From an uncultured Nocardioides sp. (GTDB lineage Bacteria; Actinomycetota; Actinomycetes; Propionibacteriales; Nocardioidaceae), in assembly GCF_946885725.1 (NCBI RefSeq), contig NZ_CAMPGZ010000032.1:1-24532 (forward strand): a stretch of 24,532 bases of DNA, read 5' to 3'. Positions 1-6,978 of this stretch are shown here, one piece after another. A program made the translations under genes and the position numbers. The notes under the pieces are model-generated. The model searched no databases. It had not been told where the DNA came from and worked only from the letters and a program-made list of their open reading frames with translations. The stretch's first letter is position 1. Each line of letters opens with the position of its first letter.

Positions 1-75
1 CTTCCGGATGCGGAACTGAGAGTTCGTCCGACTGAGCCACCCTTCGGCGGAGCGCTTGCCGCGTCCGTGCGTGAG

Positions 76-255
76 TCAACCTCTGGACACCGAATGGCCG
101 AAGTACACCGCGCGCCGAAGCGTTTCGGGAGTGCGAACCCGGGAGTGTGGCCCTTCGGAATCCATCTGGGCGACGACTTCCACCTGGGCGGAGCGATCTC
201 CTTCCTCAGGCTTGTCCGCGCCGCAATTCTCGGACGCCGACGAGTCACTGCCCAT
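76..255 (-). CDS. possible small ORF, 59 aa, doubtful
   Basis: An ATG 7 bases downstream of the stop of the neighbouring hydrolase gene opens a 59-codon frame ending in TGA. The product is polar and acidic in its first half (SSASENCGADKPEEGD) and basic at the end, with no recognisable domain. Third-position GC is only about 70 percent by my hand count, clearly below the neighbouring genes, and no good ribosome binding site precedes the ATG. The close spacing to the hydrolase would fit an operon partner, but the frame may be chance. The rest of bases 1-262 shows nothing I can name. Confidence 0.18.
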   Translation of the reverse strand: MGSDSSASENCGADKPEEGDRSAQVEVVAQMDSEGPHSRVRTPETLRRAVYFGHSVSRG

Positions 256-262
256 GACTGAG

Positions 263-1021
263 CTAGGAAGCGGCTGCCTCCCCGCGACGCCAAAGATCAC
301 GAAGTGACGCGGCCAGTCGAGCCGGTTCCACTCGGTGCGGCGGATCGAAGTGGTGCCGCTGAGGGAACGCCTCGAGCGTGAAGTCGGGAAACACGGCGGC
401 CAGCCGGTCGGCTTCCTCTTCGAACTGGTCGGGGTTGCTGCGTCCACCGAGTGCGAAGTAGACGGGTTTGCCGAACGACGCCAGGGAGGCCCGATCCAGC
501 TGGTAGTCGCGGAAAGTGCGCAGCAGCGCACGGATTCCCGCCGGTCTCGTAGCCATCCACGGCGGTGCCGGACCACTCGAGGGAGCAGGCAGCTCGACGT
601 CGGGTCGCACCTGCAGGCGCATGAAGGCTGGCATCGACTGGTCAGTCGGAAGCTCCTCGATCTCGCGGTAGCTCTCCCACAGCCGGCGATGGGCAGAGCT
701 CCAGTCCCAGTCCCCCGCCCAGGCGGGTTCGAGCAGAGCCAGGCTCAGGAGGCGACCCGGGTCGCGTGCGGCGTACGCGAGCGCCACGGAGCCGCCGGCG
801 GAGTAGCCCACCAGGTGAAAATGGTCCCAGCGGAGACGATCGGCTTCCGTGCGCACACCATCCACCTCGGTGGCCAACGAGTAGTTGTGCGGCGGCGCAT
901 CGGATCGGTAGAGCTCGAGCTCCTTGGTGACAGCCTCGACGTCGGGACCCAGCTGCGTGAGCAGGGCCTCGTACGCCAGGGTCGCGGGCATCACGGCCCC
1001 GGGCAGCAGGATGACGCGCAC
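263..1021 (-). CDS. alpha/beta hydrolase
   Basis: A 252-residue alpha/beta-hydrolase fold protein, probably a cytosolic serine esterase or lipase-like enzyme of unknown substrate. Visible elements are the opening strand and oxyanion loop ILLPGAVMP (residues 4-12), the nucleophile elbow GYSAGG with Ser74, and a C-terminal His in QRHHFDPPHR (His223 or His224). The frame stays open further upstream, but I chose the GTG at 1021. It starts directly at the first core strand and is preceded by a GAGAGGTGGG ribosome binding site, whereas the upstream codons encode an unlikely basic leader. It is transcribed away from the amphi-Trp gene. The substrate cannot be told from sequence. The fold assignment is firm, the exact reaction is not. 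Confidence 0.85.
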   Translation of the reverse strand: MRVILLPGAVMPATLAYEALLTQLGPDVEAVTKELELYRSDAPPHNYSLATEVDGVRTEADRLRWDHFHLVGYSAGGSVALAYAARDPGRLLSLALLEPAWAGDWDWSSAHRRLWESYREIEELPTDQSMPAFMRLQVRPDVELPAPSSGPAPPWMATRPAGIRALLRTFRDYQLDRASLASFGKPVYFALGGRSNPDQFEEEADRLAAVFPDFTLEAFPQRHHFDPPHRVEPARLAASLRDLWRRGEAAAS

Positions 1022-1170
1022 AGCCAACACCCACCTCTCGGCCCCAGCATCAACCGCGGTCAGAGTCCGTGACCAGCCACGGGTGGGTGGCAGCACCGCC
1101 CAAGAAGGGCCCGCGAGGAGGCCGAGAGAACGGATAGCGTGCGAACAAGCCCGCGGCCGAGGGAGGACCC

Positions 1171-1386
1171 ATGGACATGTTCGAGATCGACGAGACCAAG
1201 AAGATGCGGCGCGAGGAGGCGGCCACCAGGCTGCACGCGCTGGCCGACGCGCTGGCCAGGAACAACGTGGTGGAGTTCGAGAAGGAGGGCCGGCGCATCA
1301 CTGTGCGCGTGCCCGACGAGGTGAACCTCAAGGTCGAGGTCGAGCTCGGCGACGAGAACGAGCTGGAGATCGAGCTGACCTGGTGA
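1171..1386 (+). CDS. amphi-Trp domain-containing protein
   Basis: A 71-residue protein matching the amphi-Trp family (TIGR04354). These are small proteins with an amphipathic beta segment ending in a conserved Trp near the C-terminus. Here the end reads LEIELTW, preceded by alternating acidic and hydrophobic residues (LKVEVELGDENELEIEL). The N-terminal half is a charged helix (MRREEAATRLHALADAL) followed by a short strand region, VEFEKEGRRITVRVP. The ATG at 1171 is preceded by GGGAGGA at good spacing. A TAGCGT at 1135-1140 could be its -10, but no convincing -35 is visible. The molecular role of this family is not established. It converges on the STAS gene across a hairpin. Confidence 0.88.
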   Translation: MDMFEIDETKKMRREEAATRLHALADALARNNVVEFEKEGRRITVRVPDEVNLKVEVELGDENELEIELTW

Positions 1387-1390
1387 CGCG

Positions 1391-1416
1391 ACGCCTCGAG
1401 CCGATGGGCGAGGCGT
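1391..1416. terminator. hairpin between convergent genes
   Basis: An 8-bp perfect inverted repeat, ACGCCTCG (1391-1398) and CGAGGCGT (1409-1416), with a 10-base loop. It lies in the 36-base gap between the convergent amphi-Trp and STAS genes. There is no U-tract, so a bidirectional terminator is plausible but unproven. Confidence 0.4.
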
Positions 1417-1422
1417 ACGGCG

Positions 1423-1773
1423 TCAGCAGAGACCGAGGTCGTCGATCACGCCCATCATCCGGGCGAGCTTCCACAACAGCTGAGAGGCGCCGGACGTCGT
1501 GACGACCCGGCCCTGGGCGCGCGCCTGGCGAGCGAACAGCGCGAGCTCACGCATCGACGCGACGTCGCAGAAAGAGAGGCCCGCGGCGTTCACCTCGACG
1601 GACCGCGCGCCGTTCAGCTCGCCGTCGTTCAACGCGTCACGGAGCTGCTTGAGGGAACCGACGTCCGCCTCGCCCTGGAGGAGTACCGAGGCCGTCGATC
1701 CGTTGGCCATGATCACGACGTGCAGACGCTGGTCGTTCTCGTGGTCGTAGTGAGTGTCGAGCGATGACGTCAT
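1423..1773 (-). CDS. STAS-domain protein (anti-sigma factor antagonist-like)
   Basis: A 116-residue single STAS domain, the fold of SpoIIAA/RsbV anti-anti-sigma factors. These bind an anti-sigma kinase and release the sigma factor when dephosphorylated. The pattern is strand (ASVLLQGEADVGS), helix (LKQLRDALNDG), strand (ARSVEVNAAGLSFCD), helix, then strand RVVTTSG. The loop that normally reads D-S-S-G is D70-V71-A72-S73, so the usual phospho-acceptor serine appears to be Ala, with a Ser one position later. The ATG at 1773 is chosen because the domain begins shortly after it and GAGGAG lies about 15 bases upstream. The reading frame extends further upstream only as a shadow of the divergent gene. 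It is divergent from an HATPase anti-sigma-type gene, its likely partner. Confidence 0.85.
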   Translation of the reverse strand: MTSSLDTHYDHENDQRLHVVIMANGSTASVLLQGEADVGSLKQLRDALNDGELNGARSVEVNAAGLSFCDVASMRELALFARQARAQGRVVTTSGASQLLWKLARMMGVIDDLGLC

Positions 1774-1897
1774 GTAGTTGTCCCGGCTCCTCGAAGCGCC
1801 GCCAAGCCAAACGCGCTTCGTGATAGTGATTCGCCGGGAACGGTGCCGTCCTGGATGACGACGCTCGAGTGACTCTCGGTACTTCGACCGTACGCGC

Positions 1898-1923
1898 GTT
1901 TGCGGCATAAGGCCAGCGGGCAC
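1898..1923 (+). promoter_or_regulatory. candidate SigB/SigF-type promoter
   Basis: GTTT (1898-1901), a 16-base spacer and GGGCAC (1918-1923) resemble the GTTT-N14-17-GGGTAT consensus of stress sigma factors of the SigB/SigF group. It sits about 60 bases upstream of the anti-sigma-like gene. A 6-bp hairpin, CGGAGG/CCTCCG (1924-1939), follows immediately. One or two positions deviate from consensus, so this is only a candidate. Confidence 0.25.
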
Positions 1924-1984
1924 CGGAGGACTAGCCTCCGAGCCTGGAGCACGCCCGACCCCGGCATCGACAGACAGGCACCCC

Positions 1985-2362
1985 GTGGATCCCGCAACCG
2001 AGCGACGCTGGTCGCTGCCCCCGACGCCTGCGTCGGCCAAGGACGTACGTCGAGTGGTCGGGCGGGCGTGCAGCGGCATGTCGCACGAGGCCACCCAGGC
2101 GGCCCGGTTGCTCGCCACCGAGCTGTTCTCCAACGCGGTCCGCCACGGCTCGGGGGACATCCTCATGGTCATCGGTCGCGTCGGTCCTCTGCTGCGGGTG
2201 GAGATGCACGACGACAGTCCCCGCCTGCCGCGCGTCGTGGAGGCCGACCTGGTCGCCGAGGGCGGTATGGGACTCCGCCTGATCCGAGGCATGGCCACCG
2301 AGTGGGGCGTGGACGAGCGGGTGGGCCGCCCGGGGAAGAGCGTCTGGTTCGCGGTCGGCTGA
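1985..2362 (+). CDS. HATPase_c anti-sigma regulatory factor (RsbW-like)
   Basis: A 125-residue stand-alone GHKL/HATPase domain of the SpoIIAB/RsbW type. Members bind ATP and either sequester a sigma factor or phosphorylate a STAS partner. The N-box is ATELFSNAVRHG, with Glu46 and Asn50. The G1 region reads MHDDSPRLP (Asp76/Asp77), and the G2 box is EGGMGLRLI (Gly93, Gly94, Gly96). Family length fits a full domain. The start is a GTG with only a weak upstream purine run (GACAGACAGG). It is divergent from the STAS gene, with 211 bases between, which suggests a partner-switching pair, although no sigma factor gene is in view. It ends 4 bases from the convergent hydrolase gene. Confidence 0.87.
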   Translation: MDPATERRWSLPPTPASAKDVRRVVGRACSGMSHEATQAARLLATELFSNAVRHGSGDILMVIGRVGPLLRVEMHDDSPRLPRVVEADLVAEGGMGLRLIRGMATEWGVDERVGRPGKSVWFAVG

Positions 2363-2366
2363 CCCG

Positions 2367-3110
2367 TCAGCGCTCGACGCGCCGGAGCCACTCCTGCACG
2401 AGCGCACGCAGCAGCTCCGGCTGCTCGTGGGGCAGCGCGTGGCCCGCGTCGTCCAGCACCGCGAGCGACGCGCGCGGGTAGGTCAGGGCGAGGTCGCCGG
2501 CCGCCGCGTACCCGACCGCCGAGTCCAGCCGTCCGGCGACCACCAGCGTCGGACCGCCGTACGCCGGACCGTCCGGAGCGGGCAGCTCCCCCTGCGCGAA
2601 GATGCTGTTGACCGCCGCCTCGTCGACGAGCTGCATGCCGGGCACGACGAACCGCTCGTAGCGGTCCAGCATCTCCTGCGTCTGCACGACGAAGTAGCGG
2701 CGGAACTCTTCGTCGCCGAGGTCGCCCGGCCCCGCCACGACGCGGTGCTCCGGCACGTCGCGACGGCCCGGGACCATCGGACAGAACAGGGCCAGCCCGG
2801 TGACCCGGTCGGGCGCCCGCGCGGCCATTCGCTGCGCGAAGTACGCACCGGCGGAGTGCCCGGCCAGCAGGTACCGCTCCCCCGCGGCCACCTCGTCGGC
2901 GAAGTCCAGCAGCGCCCGCACCACGTCCTCGGCGCCGTCGATCCCCGTCGCCGGAGTGCGGCCCATGCCGGGGAGGTCGGGGTAGATCCGCCGGTAGCCC
3001 GTGACGCCGTCGAACGCCGGCTCGAAGCAGGCCTCGACCTCCCGGTGGTCCACGCCGACGCCGTGCAGCACGAACACCGGCTGCCCGGTCCCGTGCACGA
3101 CGTGCTCCAC
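2367..3110 (-). CDS. alpha/beta hydrolase
   Basis: A 247-residue alpha/beta-hydrolase fold enzyme. The oxyanion-loop motif VLHGVGVD is at residues 14-21, the nucleophile elbow GHSAGA contains Ser86, the likely acid is Asp196 in GRLDSAVG, and the catalytic His224 is in DAGHALPHEQP. This is a complete Ser-Asp-His set, typical of esterases, lactonases and C-C hydrolases; the substrate cannot be read from sequence. The chosen GTG at 3110 starts 2 bases after the TGA of the DUF1905 gene and just before the first core strand, so translation is probably coupled. The frame remains open upstream, but there it is a shadow of DUF1905. It is the third gene of a DUF2200-DUF1905-hydrolase unit. Confidence 0.87.
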   Translation of the reverse strand: MEHVVHGTGQPVFVLHGVGVDHREVEACFEPAFDGVTGYRRIYPDLPGMGRTPATGIDGAEDVVRALLDFADEVAAGERYLLAGHSAGAYFAQRMAARAPDRVTGLALFCPMVPGRRDVPEHRVVAGPGDLGDEEFRRYFVVQTQEMLDRYERFVVPGMQLVDEAAVNSIFAQGELPAPDGPAYGGPTLVVAGRLDSAVGYAAAGDLALTYPRASLAVLDDAGHALPHEQPELLRALVQEWLRRVER

Positions 3111-3112
3111 GG

Positions 3113-3412
3113 TCAGCGCCGACCGACGCGCAGCTCGACCGACACGTCCTCGTCGACCTCGATGCCCGCCGCCTCGCGCACCTTGTCCTTCAGTGGGAGC
3201 AGGTAGCGGCCGTCCTTGGGGAACAGCGCGGTCGTGAACTCGGTGTCGTTGATGCGCACGATGACAGGGACCTGGCCCCAGTACTCGATCCCCTTCGCGG
3301 CGAACTTGATGTCCGCGCTCTCCTCCTCGGGGATCGCGACGAAGTAGAACGGCGCCGGGCCGCGCCACTCGACCACGTGGCCGTCGAAGTCGAAGTCCAT
3401 CTCGTCGGTCAC
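3113..3412 (-). CDS. DUF1905 domain-containing protein
   Basis: A 99-residue protein of the DUF1905 family, small beta-barrel proteins of unknown function. The family pattern is visible: an opening strand [10 protein letters not shown], then [13 protein letters not shown], a central region with the aromatic [15 protein letters not shown], then [38 protein letters not shown]. The GTG at 3412 overlaps the TGA of the upstream DUF2200 gene as GTGA, which favours it. An ATG at 3400 would give a product four residues shorter and also fits the family. It lies between DUF2200 and a hydrolase in one tightly coupled unit, so co-expression is very likely; no function is known. Confidence 0.85.
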   Translation of the reverse strand: MTDEMDFDFDGHVVEWRGPAPFYFVAIPEEESADIKFAAKGIEYWGQVPVIVRINDTEFTTALFPKDGRYLLPLKDKVREAAGIEVDEDVSVELRVGRR

Positions 3413-3750
3413 GACCGCAGGACCTTCTCCATCGCCTTGCCCTTCGCCAGCTCGTCGACGAGCTTGTCCAAGTAGCGGATCTTCTGCATCAGCGGGTCCT
3501 CGATCTCCTCGACGCGCACGCCGCAGATCACCCCAGTGATGCTCGAGGCGGCGGGGTTGATCTGCGCCTGGGCGAAGAAGTCCTCGAACGTCGTCTCCGA
3601 CTCGAGGTGCCTCCGCAACGTCTCCTGATCGAACCCGGTCAGCCACTCGATGACCTCGTCCAGCTCGGCCCGGGTGCGACCCTTCTTCTCGACCTTCGTC
3701 ACGTAGTGCGGGTAGACCGCCGCGAACGGCGTCCTGAAGATCCGGCTCAT
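3409..3750 (-). CDS. DUF2200 domain-containing protein
   Basis: A 113-residue protein that matches the DUF2200 family over its whole length. Signature stretches are [22 protein letters not shown] near the N-terminus, [14 protein letters not shown], a central TTFEDFF with the following [14 protein letters not shown], and the highly conserved end [31 protein letters not shown]. The family is widespread in bacteria and has no assigned biochemical role. The ATG at 3750 has no good Shine-Dalgarno sequence close by. TACCCT lies 7 bases upstream, which suggests a leaderless transcript. It is the first gene of the three-gene minus-strand unit, with its stop overlapping the next start by four bases. 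Confidence 0.92.
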   Translation of the reverse strand: MSRIFRTPFAAVYPHYVTKVEKKGRTRAELDEVIEWLTGFDQETLRRHLESETTFEDFFAQAQINPAASSITGVICGVRVEEIEDPLMQKIRYLDKLVDELAKGKAMEKVLRS

Positions 3751-3757
3751 ACGCCGG

Positions 3758-3763
3758 AGGGTA
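3758..3763 (-). promoter_or_regulatory. -10 element of probable leaderless promoter (DUF2200)
   Basis: On the minus strand TACCCT ends 7 bases before the ATG of the DUF2200 gene and no ribosome binding site intervenes. TANNNT at this distance is the usual arrangement for leaderless mRNAs in actinobacteria. No convincing -35 is seen. Confidence 0.45.
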
Positions 3764-3770
3764 GTGCGCA

Positions 3771-3788
3771 CCTCCCCCAGGCGGGAGG
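3771..3788 (-). terminator. GC-rich hairpin after hydrolase gene
   Basis: CCTCCC (3771-3776) and GGGAGG (3783-3788) form a 6-bp stem with a 6-base loop directly after the stop of the minus-strand Asp-nucleophile hydrolase gene. There is no U-tract, so this is weak evidence for a terminator. Confidence 0.28.
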
Positions 3789-3790
3789 CG

Positions 3791-4615
3791 TCACGCCTGT
3801 GCCGACAGCCAGCGGGTGAGCGTCGCGGTGAGCGCCTCCGGCCGGTCGAGCTGGATGAGGTGGCCGGCGCCCTCGATGATCCGCAGCTGCGAGCCGGGGA
3901 CCATCTCGTGCAGCCGGTGCGCCCGGTCGACCGGGATCCAGCGGTCCTCGTCGCCCCAGACGACGAGCACCGGCAGGTCGAGCTCCGGGTAGCGCGGCTC
4001 GATCTCATTGGTGTGCGCCTCGTCGACCTGCGCGATCTGCCGGTAGAACGCCGCCTGGCCCTCCTCGCCCGTCCACGGCGCGACGAGCATCTCCAGCACG
4101 TCGGGCCGGAGGCCGGCGTGGCTCGCGCCCTCGACGTACGCCCGCAGCGCCCCACGGTGCACCGCACCCGGCAGCGCGGCGAGCACGTCGGCGTGCTGTC
4201 GCACCAGCCGGAAGAAGTCCGAGCCCCAGGGCGCGAGGGCGACGACGTCGACGAGGGCCAGCGAGCGGTACGCCGCACCGTGCAGCAGGTGCGCGCGCAG
4301 CGCCACTGCGCCGCCGATGTCGTGCGCGACCACGTGCGGCGACGTCAGCCCCCAGACGTCGAGGAGGTCGGCGAACAGCTCGCCCTGAACGTCGAGCGAC
4401 ACCCGGTGCTCCGCGCGCTTCGACGACCGCCCGTAGCCCGGCATGTCCCACAGGTGCACGGTGAAGTACGGCGCCAGTGCCTCAGCGCACGGCCGCCACA
4501 GGTCCGACGACCACGGCGTCCCGTGGCAGAGCACCACGTCGGGACCGGACCCGAGCCGTCCCCACCGCACCGTGCGGCCGCGCCAGGAGAGCTCCTCGGT
4601 CAGCATTCCCGACAT
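3791..4615 (-). CDS. alpha/beta hydrolase with Asp nucleophile (dehalogenase/epoxide hydrolase-like)
   Basis: A 274-residue alpha/beta-hydrolase. The oxyanion-loop motif LCHGTPW is at residues 29-35. The nucleophile elbow reads AHDIGG, with Asp99 where esterases have Ser. The candidate acid is in GDEDRWIP (Asp222/Asp224), and His252 lies in [11 protein letters not shown]. An Asp nucleophile is characteristic of haloalkane and haloacetate dehalogenases and epoxide hydrolases, which form an ester intermediate. The DMPGYGRS motif after strand 4 also fits that superfamily. Which of these reactions applies cannot be told from sequence. The ATG at 4615 is used; an in-frame ATG at 4606 is an alternative. 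The gene follows the arylamine N-acetyltransferase by 21 bases on the same strand, so the two are probably co-transcribed. Confidence 0.87.
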   Translation of the reverse strand: MSGMLTEELSWRGRTVRWGRLGSGPDVVLCHGTPWSSDLWRPCAEALAPYFTVHLWDMPGYGRSSKRAEHRVSLDVQGELFADLLDVWGLTSPHVVAHDIGGAVALRAHLLHGAAYRSLALVDVVALAPWGSDFFRLVRQHADVLAALPGAVHRGALRAYVEGASHAGLRPDVLEMLVAPWTGEEGQAAFYRQIAQVDEAHTNEIEPRYPELDLPVLVVWGDEDRWIPVDRAHRLHEMVPGSQLRIIEGAGHLIQLDRPEALTATLTRWLSAQA

Positions 4616-4636
4616 GCTGCCAGCCCGCGTCGACGG

Positions 4637-5476
4637 TCAGACGCGGGTGGGGGCCAGCGTGCGGACCTTCTCCAGCAGCCCGGTGCGCTCGTCCACGGTG
4701 AGCGGGACCTCGAGATCGTCGAGCCACTGCTCGACCTCGCCGTCGCGCAGCGGCCGGTGCTCGGTCGGCTGCCCGGGCGTGCGGACGGTGACGGTCTCGT
4801 GCGTCACGGTGACGTGCCGGCCGGGCAGGTGCTTGGCGAGGATCAGCGTCGTCGAGAAGTGCGACTCGGGGAAGGTGCTGGTCCAGTGGTGCCCGATCGC
4901 GACGTCGACCGGCCGCACCTCCATCTCGTCGGTGGTGTGCGTGATCTCCCAGCCGTCTTCGCGGAGCCGGTAGAGCGCCCAGTCCCCCGCGTCGGTACGG
5001 CGCAGGCGGTAACGCCAGCCCCGCGGGTAGTCGTCCTCGGCGCCGTCCTCGAGCGGGATCGGCCGCAGCAGGCTCATGCCGAAGCCCGGGTCGCACAGCA
5101 GCCGCTGCCCGTCGAGCACCACCTCGACGACCATGTGGGTGCGGCCCTGCTGGGTGCCGGCGTCGGGGTCGCCGACACGACCGAGGTGGCGGCGCACCTG
5201 GTAGCCGAGGCGCTCGAGCGCGGCGGCGACGATTGTCGTGTGCTCGAAGCAGTAGCCGCCGCGGCTCCGGCGGACGAACTTCCGCTGCACGGCGTCCAGC
5301 GTGATCCCGGGATGGGCGCGCAGCAGCACGTCGATGTTGTCGAAGGTGAACGTGCGAACGTGCGCCTCGTGCAGCTCGTCGAGCGCCTCGCGGCTCGGTG
5401 CCCGCGCCGGGACGCCGAGCCGCCCGAGGTAGGCCTCGAGGTCGAGCGTGTCGGTCTCCCACGGGTCGGTCGACAT
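4637..5476 (-). CDS. nat: arylamine N-acetyltransferase
   Basis: A 279-residue arylamine N-acetyltransferase, the usual family length. These cytosolic enzymes transfer an acetyl or longer acyl group from CoA to arylamines, hydrazines and related substrates through a Cys thioester. The catalytic triad is visible: Cys76 in SRGGYCFEH, His114 in RTHMVVEV, and Asp129 in CDPGFG. The conserved N-terminal segment TFTFDNIDVLL (residues 42-52) is also present. The ATG at 5476 lacks a good Shine-Dalgarno sequence. The downstream partner is an alpha/beta hydrolase 21 bases away. The upstream neighbour folE ends 72 bases before the start, so nat may have its own promoter. Confidence 0.93.
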   Translation of the reverse strand: MSTDPWETDTLDLEAYLGRLGVPARAPSREALDELHEAHVRTFTFDNIDVLLRAHPGITLDAVQRKFVRRSRGGYCFEHTTIVAAALERLGYQVRRHLGRVGDPDAGTQQGRTHMVVEVVLDGQRLLCDPGFGMSLLRPIPLEDGAEDDYPRGWRYRLRRTDAGDWALYRLREDGWEITHTTDEMEVRPVDVAIGHHWTSTFPESHFSTTLILAKHLPGRHVTVTHETVTVRTPGQPTEHRPLRDGEVEQWLDDLEVPLTVDERTGLLEKVRTLAPTRV

Positions 5477-5548
5477 GGCCCCGAGTCAACCGCAACCGGG
5501 CGGCCTCGTCAGTAGCTCTGTCGAGCCAACCGCGTCAACGAAGCCGAG

Positions 5549-6190
5549 TCACCGGCGGCGGGTCAGCGACAGGAACTCGGCGCGAGCGGCCGGGTCTTCC
5601 CGCAGGTGGCCCAGCAGCGCCGACGTCACCGTCCGGGTGCCCTCGGCCCGCACGCCCCGCAGGCTCATGCAGGTGTGCTCCGCCTCGACCACCACACCGA
5701 CGCCCCGCGGCGCCAGGTGCTCGTCGAGGTGGTCGGCGATCTGCTTGGTCAGCCGCTCCTGGGTCTGGGCGCGGCGGGCGTAGAAGTCCACGACCCGCGC
5801 CAGCTTCGACAGCCCCAGCACCCGGTCACGCGGCAGGTAGCCGACGTGCGCGACGCCGACGAACGGCAGCATGTGGTGCTCGCACAGCGACCGGACCGGG
5901 ATGTCCTCGACCAGCACCATCTCGTCGTACCCCTCGGTGTTCGGGAACGAGGTGAAGTCGAAGGACTCGACCGCCAGCATCTCGGCGTACGCCGACACCA
6001 TCCGGCGCGGCGTGTCGGCCATGTGCGGGCTGTCCAGGGGCTGGCCGAGCGCGCTGAGCAGCGCGGCCGCCGCCACCTCGGCGGCCTCCAGGTCCACAGC
6101 GGGCGGCGTGGCGTGGACCCGGGGCCGCCAAGGCAGCACCTCCCCCGAGGTTTCCTCGGTGGTCTGCTCGGCGGTCGCGTCGAGGCTCAT
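5549..6190 (-). CDS. folE: GTP cyclohydrolase I (FolE)
   Basis: A 213-residue GTP cyclohydrolase I, which converts GTP to 7,8-dihydroneopterin triphosphate, the first step of folate and other pterin pathways. The zinc-binding and catalytic motif [10 protein letters not shown] gives Cys103, His105 and His106, and the second ligand region [10 protein letters not shown] gives His172 and Cys174. The substrate helix region [14 protein letters not shown] is at residues 59-72. Both zinc cysteines are present, so this is the classical zinc-dependent type IA enzyme. The first 30 residues are a low-complexity extension. The ATG overlaps the TGA of the doxX-like gene (ATGA), so it is translated from the same mRNA. 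Standing in a DoxX operon next to an Fe-S-type regulator, rather than beside folP/folB, is unusual. Confidence 0.95.
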   Translation of the reverse strand: MSLDATAEQTTEETSGEVLPWRPRVHATPPAVDLEAAEVAAAALLSALGQPLDSPHMADTPRRMVSAYAEMLAVESFDFTSFPNTEGYDEMVLVEDIPVRSLCEHHMLPFVGVAHVGYLPRDRVLGLSKLARVVDFYARRAQTQERLTKQIADHLDEHLAPRGVGVVVEAEHTCMSLRGVRAEGTRTVTSALLGHLREDPAARAEFLSLTRRR

Positions 6191-6636
6191 GCGCTCACCG
6201 CGACCCGGCGAGTACGGCGACGGTGGTCGGCGGCCAGCAGCGCCAGCGACAGCGCCGCGACCATCAGACCGAAGTCACGGAGCGCGATGTCGTAGTAGTC
6301 GCCCATGCTGACCAGGTTCACGATGATGCCGAGCAGCCAGGCGGCGACGACGAAGCCGCCGATGTCCGGGCGCCACGCGACGAGCAGGCCGGCGACCACC
6401 TCGATCACGCCCACGATCAGCATCGCCTGGTGCGCGGTGCCGGGCACCAGGTCGTTGATCCACGGCGCGAGGTACTGCTCCCAGTCAGTGAGCAGCTCCG
6501 CGAACTTGTCCAGGCCGAACGCGATCGGCGCGATGACGAACGTGGTGCGGAGCAGCAGGAACGCCCGGTCGGCCGCGGTGGGCGCATGAGCGGTCTCCCG
6601 AGCGGAGGATGCCGAAGCGGGGTGAGTGTCGGTCAT
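6187..6636 (-). CDS. DoxX family membrane protein
   Basis: A 149-residue integral membrane protein with about four predicted transmembrane segments, resembling the DoxX family. Hydrophobic stretches are [55 protein letters not shown] and [15 protein letters not shown]. The [13 protein letters not shown] segment after helix 1 resembles the family's conserved GxxKF region. The N-terminal 20 residues are polar and the C-terminus is Arg-rich, suggesting a cytoplasmic tail. DoxX relatives have been linked to quinone or sulfur redox processes and to oxidative-stress membrane complexes, but no specific reaction can be claimed here. The ATG at 6636 has a strong GGAAGGAG site. It is the first gene of a doxX-folE unit with a good promoter upstream. 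Confidence 0.85.
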   Translation of the reverse strand: MTDTHPASASSARETAHAPTAADRAFLLLRTTFVIAPIAFGLDKFAELLTDWEQYLAPWINDLVPGTAHQAMLIVGVIEVVAGLLVAWRPDIGGFVVAAWLLGIIVNLVSMGDYYDIALRDFGLMVAALSLALLAADHRRRTRRVAVSA

Positions 6637-6654
6637 GACGAGCTCCTTCCGGGA

Positions 6655-6686
6655 GTTCTAAAGAAGGGATACTTTGACGTTAGAAC
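6655..6686. promoter_or_regulatory. inverted repeat overlapping doxX-folE promoter, candidate operator
   Basis: GTTCTAA (6655-6661) and TTAGAAC (6680-6686) form a perfect 7-bp inverted repeat separated by 18 bases. The right arm overlaps the predicted -10 of doxX-folE and belongs to a 12-mer that recurs in front of the small gene and the regulator gene. A second perfect repeat, CGGTCTT/AAGACCG (6692-6710), spans the -35. Operator function is inferred. Confidence 0.45.
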
Positions 6687-6705
6687 CCCTCCGGTCTTTC
6701 GTCAA
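6677..6705 (-). promoter_or_regulatory. promoter of doxX-folE
   Basis: On the minus strand TTGACG (-35, 6700-6705), a 17-base spacer and TAACGT (-10, 6677-6682) match the sigma-70/SigA pattern well. The predicted start site lies about 35 bases upstream of the doxX ATG, leaving room for the GGAAGGAG ribosome binding site. Confidence 0.6.
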
Positions 6706-6717
6706 GACCGACTTCCT

Positions 6718-6939
6718 TTAGACGTCCTCCTCACTGCTCTCCCGGTCGCCGACGTACTCGAGCACCGCCGGGTCGGAGGTCGACAGCCGGTCGACGAGCT
6801 CGCCGCCGTCACAGGTGAACAACCCCACCGAGAGGTTCGCGCCGGAGCGTCCGAGTACCCGCCAGACCGCACCCGAGCGCTCCCAGCGCCACAGGACCTC
6901 GACCTCCCCGGCGGCATGGTCACGAGCGTCGTCGGCCAC
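6718..6939 (-). CDS. small hypothetical protein
   Basis: A 73-residue protein without a recognised family. The central part, VEVLWRWERSGAVWRVLGRSGANLSVGLFTCDGGELVDRL, looks like a small beta-rich fold, and the C-terminus is acidic (GDRESSEEDV). The start is a GTG at 6939 with a strong GGGGAGGAG ribosome binding site 4 bases upstream, and the frame has actinobacterial codon use, so I regard it as real. It lies between the doxX-folE unit and the divergent SufR-like regulator. Its predicted promoter carries the same 12-mer as the doxX promoter, which suggests common control. It ends in TAA close to the inverted repeat at the doxX -35. Confidence 0.7.
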   Translation of the reverse strand: MADDARDHAAGEVEVLWRWERSGAVWRVLGRSGANLSVGLFTCDGGELVDRLSTSDPAVLEYVGDRESSEEDV

Positions 6940-6978
6940 GACTCCTCCCCTCGACGCCTCTATCGGTGTACGGTCTTG

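Noticed and set aside
3764..5515. Long plus-strand open frame of 583 codons opposite the hydrolase and nat genes
   Set aside because: It is antisense to two genes with clear catalytic motifs. Its product is Arg/Val/Glu-rich low complexity typical of shadow frames in high-GC DNA, and no domain is visible.
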